Origin: Planctomycetota bacterium
Lineage (GTDB): Bacteria; Planctomycetota; Planctomycetia; Pirellulales; Thermoguttaceae
DNA: 26,166 bases
Direction of reading: 5' to 3'
Assembly (NCBI GenBank): GCA_021784975.1
Contig: JAJYGU010000469.1
Location: 1 to 26,166 of the forward strand
The position numbers and the translations under genes are program-made. The notes under the pieces were generated by a model, which worked only from the letters and a program-made list of their open reading frames with translations, had not been told where the DNA came from and did not search any database. This document shows positions 23,313 through 26,166 of the stretch, in pieces. Each line of letters begins with the position of its first letter. Position 1 is the stretch's first letter.

Positions 23313-24506
23313 TTAGTACATGCTGGCGTCCAAGGAGCTCCCATCCGCCCGGTTGCCAAGCTCCCAATGGATCAGCGGGGAAATCCCATAGCTGATCTGG
23401 TGCACCGAGCCGTCGCAGAAGGCCATGTTGCACGCCCCGGCGTGCGGGCTGCCAAACGGCGTGGTGATCAGCAAGCCCGCCCTGTCTTGCAACGGTAGCC
23501 AGACATCAGTTGGAAGATCATCGATGTTGCCGACAAATCGAATCATGTCGGCATCCCAACCGTTATAATCGCAGATACAATCCCCGTCGCCGCCGAACGG
23601 ACCGTCCACGGGAGTCCAGTCGAGGCCGTCGAGGTAGTGGTTGGCGTCGATGTACTTCTCGCCGCAGAGATAGGTGTTGCTCGCGCCGTCCTGAACCTGG
23701 GCGATGGTGATCGGCAGGTTGTAGAAGAAGATGCCCCCTTGTCCAGCCGGCTGCGCCGCGAGCGCCGACTTCATTTCCTCAGCGACGCTGGAGTTGGCCA
23801 GACCATTCACAGGATCGTTGGCAGCCGCATACTCGCCCTCGCTCAACAGTGCGGTCATGAAGTTGCTGACGGCGGGATCTGAGGGAAACCAGTCACAGAC
23901 AAAGCCATTGCCGGCGTAGTCCGAACGAGCAACGCTGGTCAGTCCAGTGGCGACTGACGCGCTTAATGTGGTGGCGATTGAGTCCCAAATCATCAGCGCC
24001 TGGCCCGGGTTTGCGCCCATCGCGCCTCCGATGGTTGCGTTATCGCTGGGATCAAAGGCTACCAACACCGTCTGCTGGGGATAGGTCTGCACCGGGCGGC
24101 GGCTAGGGCAGTACAGGGTGGCCAAAGGCGTCTGGGCCGTCGCCTTGGCGGCATTCTGCAAGGTGAGGCCCGTCAGACCCTGCTGGGCCTTATACAAAGT
24201 CGACTGTTCGATGTAGGGCAGGATGTTGTAAAGCCAGCCGCCCGGCTGGGTCATGCCGACACCGGCGTCAGGATGGCCGAAACAGGTGGCCATCCAGCCA
24301 CCGGCAGGAAAAGCCTTGACCGCCGACTCGCAGTTCAAGCAGCCCACGGCGAGTTGCTTGAGGTTGTTGACGCACCGAGCGCGGCGAGCCGCTTCCCGCG
24401 CGGCCTGCACTGCCGGCAACAGCAGCGAAGTCAAGATGCCGATGATCGCAATGACCACCAACAACTCGACCAAGGTGAAGCCGCGGAGGGATTGGAAAGA
24501 TTTCAC
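23313..24506 (-). CDS. DUF1559 type II pseudopilin-like protein
   Basis: 397 residues with a GTG start at 24506, preceded by GAGGT at 5 nt. The N-terminus is a type IV prepilin signal: RG|FTLVELLVVIAIIGILTSLLLPAV, cut after G9 and methylated at F10 by a prepilin peptidase, with E15 at the usual +5-like position. The DUF1559 body follows (AAREAARRARCVNNLKQLAVGCLNCES), with H355 and nine residues later DG, the H-X9-DG motif that ends this planctomycete family (SPHAGACNMAFCDGSVHQ). Planctomycetes carry tens to hundreds of paralogues. They are thought to be surface or secretion pseudopilins, but the specific role is unknown. Transcribed alone from the promoter at 24545-24573. Confidence 0.97.
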   Translation of the reverse strand: MKSFQSLRGFTLVELLVVIAIIGILTSLLLPAVQAAREAARRARCVNNLKQLAVGCLNCESAVKAFPAGGWMATCFGHPDAGVGMTQPGGWLYNILPYIEQSTLYKAQQGLTGLTLQNAAKATAQTPLATLYCPSRRPVQTYPQQTVLVAFDPSDNATIGGAMGANPGQALMIWDSIATTLSASVATGLTSVARSDYAGNGFVCDWFPSDPAVSNFMTALLSEGEYAAANDPVNGLANSSVAEEMKSALAAQPAGQGGIFFYNLPITIAQVQDGASNTYLCGEKYIDANHYLDGLDWTPVDGPFGGDGDCICDYNGWDADMIRFVGNIDDLPTDVWLPLQDRAGLLITTPFGSPHAGACNMAFCDGSVHQISYGISPLIHWELGNRADGSSLDASMY

Positions 24507-24544
24507 AACACCTCACCCTACGAACCGTCGCCCTACCAGTTGCC

Positions 24545-24573
24545 ATTTCACGCTCGCGCCGCACGCATGTCAA
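24545..24573 (-). promoter_or_regulatory. Sigma-70-like promoter for the DUF1559 gene
   Basis: On the minus strand, a perfect -35 TTGACA (24573-24568) and a -10 TGAAAT (24550-24545, 4/6) are separated by 17 bp. Transcription would begin near 24538, giving a leader of about 30 nt before the GTG at 24506. Confidence 0.55.
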
Positions 24574-24600
24574 GTCTTCAGGCGAAGCCTATAGATCCGT

Positions 24601-24632
24601 AGGATCGAGCGGGAGCAATCCCCACCGATCCT
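24601..24632 (-). terminator. Hairpin just past the lipoprotein stop
   Basis: AGGATCG (24601-24607) and CGATCCT (24626-24632) form a 7-bp stem with an inner GGG/CCC. It begins one base after the final stop at 24634-24636, which itself supports the frame ending there rather than at the internal TGA. No U-tract. Confidence 0.4.
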
Positions 24633-24633
24633 C

Positions 24634-26031
24634 TCACCGCACCTCGATCGGCATCGCCCACAGCAATTTCCCGGCCAGGGGGCCGGCGTCGAACTCCAGC
24701 GTCAGCAGCACTCTCTTGTCCTTGATGTCCTTAGGCACTCGACACGAGGCCTCGCAAAAACCGCTTCAGCCAAAGCCCGAGGTGGCCGAATCCAACGGCT
24801 TGCCGCTCTGAGTCGTCAACTGGACCTCGGCGCCGGGATGCCGGGCAAACGAGACGGCGGCGGCGCTGCGATAGCAAGACCGCAGCGTCAGGTGGTCGCC
24901 GGTTTCGACCCGCGGCAACACCTCGATCGTCTCTCCCGGCCGGCATCGCGGGCCGTCCTTGCCAAGCTTCCCGTCCAGCCGCAGTCCGGCCAGCGGAAAG
25001 ATCGCTACGTGCCCCTTGGCCTTCACCGTATAGCCCCGCGAGGCGGCTATGCCCGCCCAGTCGAAGTTCCGGCCGAAGAAAAACGACCACGGTTGGCCGC
25101 CGGCCGGGTCTCTTGCCACCACAGACAGCTCGTAAAGCGAATACTCGCCGATGGGCACCTCGACTTGCTCCTGCGCCAAGTCCAGCTTGGCGATCGAGCC
25201 GTCGCGGCCCACCAGCACAAGGCTGAGCTCCACGAAATCGCTTTTGCTCTTTCCCGCCGGCAGCGACAATTGCAGCTCGCCTGAGCCTTCCAGCTTCTCC
25301 ATCGCAAGCCGCGTGCCCACCCAGTCGGATTTTACGACATAGCGTCGGCCCTCGATTTGGATGATCGGTGTTACCGGCAGGCGATCGGTGAACGGGTCCC
25401 ATTTCCCGTCGCACTTCCAGTTCAGCCACACCAGATCGACCGGGTCCGCCATGCCGCCGTCGCCGTTGGCGTCCACGCGGCGGACGGGAATCTCCCGGCC
25501 TTCCAGCCGCAGCTTGCCCTCCATGTAGCCGGCGGTTGCGTAACTGATCGACCGGCCCGAGCGGCCCAGGCGAAAAACTACCCTACGCGGATAGTGTTCG
25601 ATTTCGTTCATGGGGACTGTCCCCTTCGGCGGCTCCAACTTGTCCCTGAGAATCTCCACATCCAACGGGACGCGATATTTCGGCCCCGGCCCGGCAAGCC
25701 GCTCGCTGTCCTCGATGATGCGGTTGCGGTTGCGATCAACGTAGACGTCCGTCTGCCGGTCGGAAACGCGGTCGAGCACCACCGTCACCAGCGTGGTCCC
25801 CACCGCGCCGAAGCGGAACTCGGCGTAGCGCCGTTGGCTGCCGCGGTAGTGGGCCGACTCCTTCAGGTCGAGCGGTTTCTTATCCGATAGCCACAATTCC
25901 CTCAGCGGCGGGTGCTCCATCGGGTCGCCGACCGCGGGCACCACGTATCGCCACCGCGGCTCCGCGGCGGCAGAGAGGCTACGGCTACGTGCCCGACAAC
26001 CCAGGGCAAAGACGGCAACGGCGAGCAACAC
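24634..26031 (-). CDS. Probable lipoprotein with in-frame TGA; candidate selenoprotein
   Basis: From a GTG at 26031 the frame gives 421 residues to a TGA at 24766-24768 and then 43 more sense codons to a TGA at 24634-24636. The N-terminus MLLAVAVFALGC looks like a short lipoprotein signal with C12 as the lipidated cysteine; the start is uncertain since a stop lies six codons upstream. Two EF-hand-like loops are visible, VDRNRNRIIEDSE (about 97-109) and DANGDGGMADPVD, which may bind calcium. The remainder is β-rich. The part after the TGA (SGFCEASCRVPKDIKDK...VLLTLEFDAGPLAGKLLWAMPIEVR) completes a β-sandwich and keeps GC-rich third positions. Explanations are selenocysteine insertion (see 24733-24752), a recent nonsense mutation, or a sequence error. 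Function unknown. Confidence 0.7.
24733..24752 (-). promoter_or_regulatory. Candidate bacterial SECIS hairpin after the in-frame TGA
   Basis: In the transcript, counting from the first base after UGA, bases 14-33 fold as AGGC-CUCG-UGU-CGAG-U-GCCU: eight base pairs with one bulged U on the 3' side and apical loop UGU. The loop begins 21 bases after UGA and has G in its second position followed by U, as in known bacterial SECIS elements such as that of fdhF. The stem is short and could occur by chance. Confidence 0.4.
25612..25624. repeat. Single GGGGACTGTCCCC palindrome in lipoprotein gene
   Basis: A 13-bp palindrome identical in type to the arms of the MITEs, translated as part of PPKGTVPMNE. 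It may be the remnant of an element or chance; only one arm is present. Confidence 0.35.
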
Positions 26032-26166
26032 GTAGGTCAGGTACAGTCACCGCTTTGAAGCTAGCATTTCGTGTTTGCCGGGGCATTACGTTGAGCAATA
26101 AGTCGTTGAGTGGAAACATGCTTCTCACGAAGACCGCCAGTGCGTTTTGGTGGGGGAAACCTGGAA
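26032..26166. other. Right-end sequence without a supported gene
   Basis: An ATG at 26118 on the plus strand opens a frame (MLLTKTASAFWWGKPG) that runs off the window, but 16 codons are too few to call. Nothing else is recognisable. Confidence 0.3.

Noticed and set aside
24731..25429. Frameshift as the explanation for the lipoprotein's early end
   Set aside because: The coding-looking continuation is in the same frame as the upstream part, separated only by a TGA, so no shift is needed.

Overview
The window looks like a GC-rich chromosome segment from a planctomycete (Pirellulales-like). This rests on gene content: a DUF1559 pseudopilin with the H-X9-DG C-terminal motif, a MoxR/DUF58/BatA/VWA/DUF4175-like cluster headed by a PQQ-propeller protein, a Ser/Thr kinase with its kinase domain after a membrane domain, and many small palindromic GGGGACAGTCCCC-type repeats. 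No tRNA, rRNA or CRISPR array was seen.

Layout. 1-1858 (+): 3' part of a superfamily I helicase fused to a Vsr/DUF559-like nuclease, possibly the edge of a defence locus. 2025-5250 (-): bioA, a small conserved-looking protein, a GNAT acetyltransferase and a SAM hydroxide adenosyltransferase. 5335-17427 (-): six co-directional genes, read from the right as PQQ protein, MoxR ATPase, DUF58 protein, BatA-like VWA protein, second VWA protein and DUF4175-like protein, probably one envelope-associated operon. 17721-20069 (+): LolA-like exported protein and a Tat-exported glycosidase-like protein, with a promoter and 5' hairpin in front and a strong hairpin behind. 20183-23141 (+): zinc-ribbon membrane protein and membrane-anchored Ser/Thr kinase. 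23313-24506 (-): DUF1559 pseudopilin. 24634-26031 (-): probable lipoprotein whose frame is interrupted by one TGA.

Two observations stand out. First, two ~92% similar 97/98-bp elements with 9-bp terminal inverted repeats each sit between 5-bp target duplications (CTTAG and CTATG). One lies 3 bp from the bioA stop. The other sits inside the GNAT gene, where element plus duplication is exactly 102 bp, so it adds 34 codons without breaking the frame. Excising it on paper restores a normal GNAT motif A. Second, the lipoprotein frame continues for 43 sense codons past an in-frame TGA, and a hairpin with a UGU apical loop starts 13 nt after that TGA. That arrangement fits a bacterial SECIS, making this a candidate selenoprotein, though a plain nonsense mutation is not excluded.

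Degenerate relatives of the GGGGAC palindromes occur in several spacers and inside the PQQ gene, suggesting that such elements have seeded in-frame linkers in this genome.
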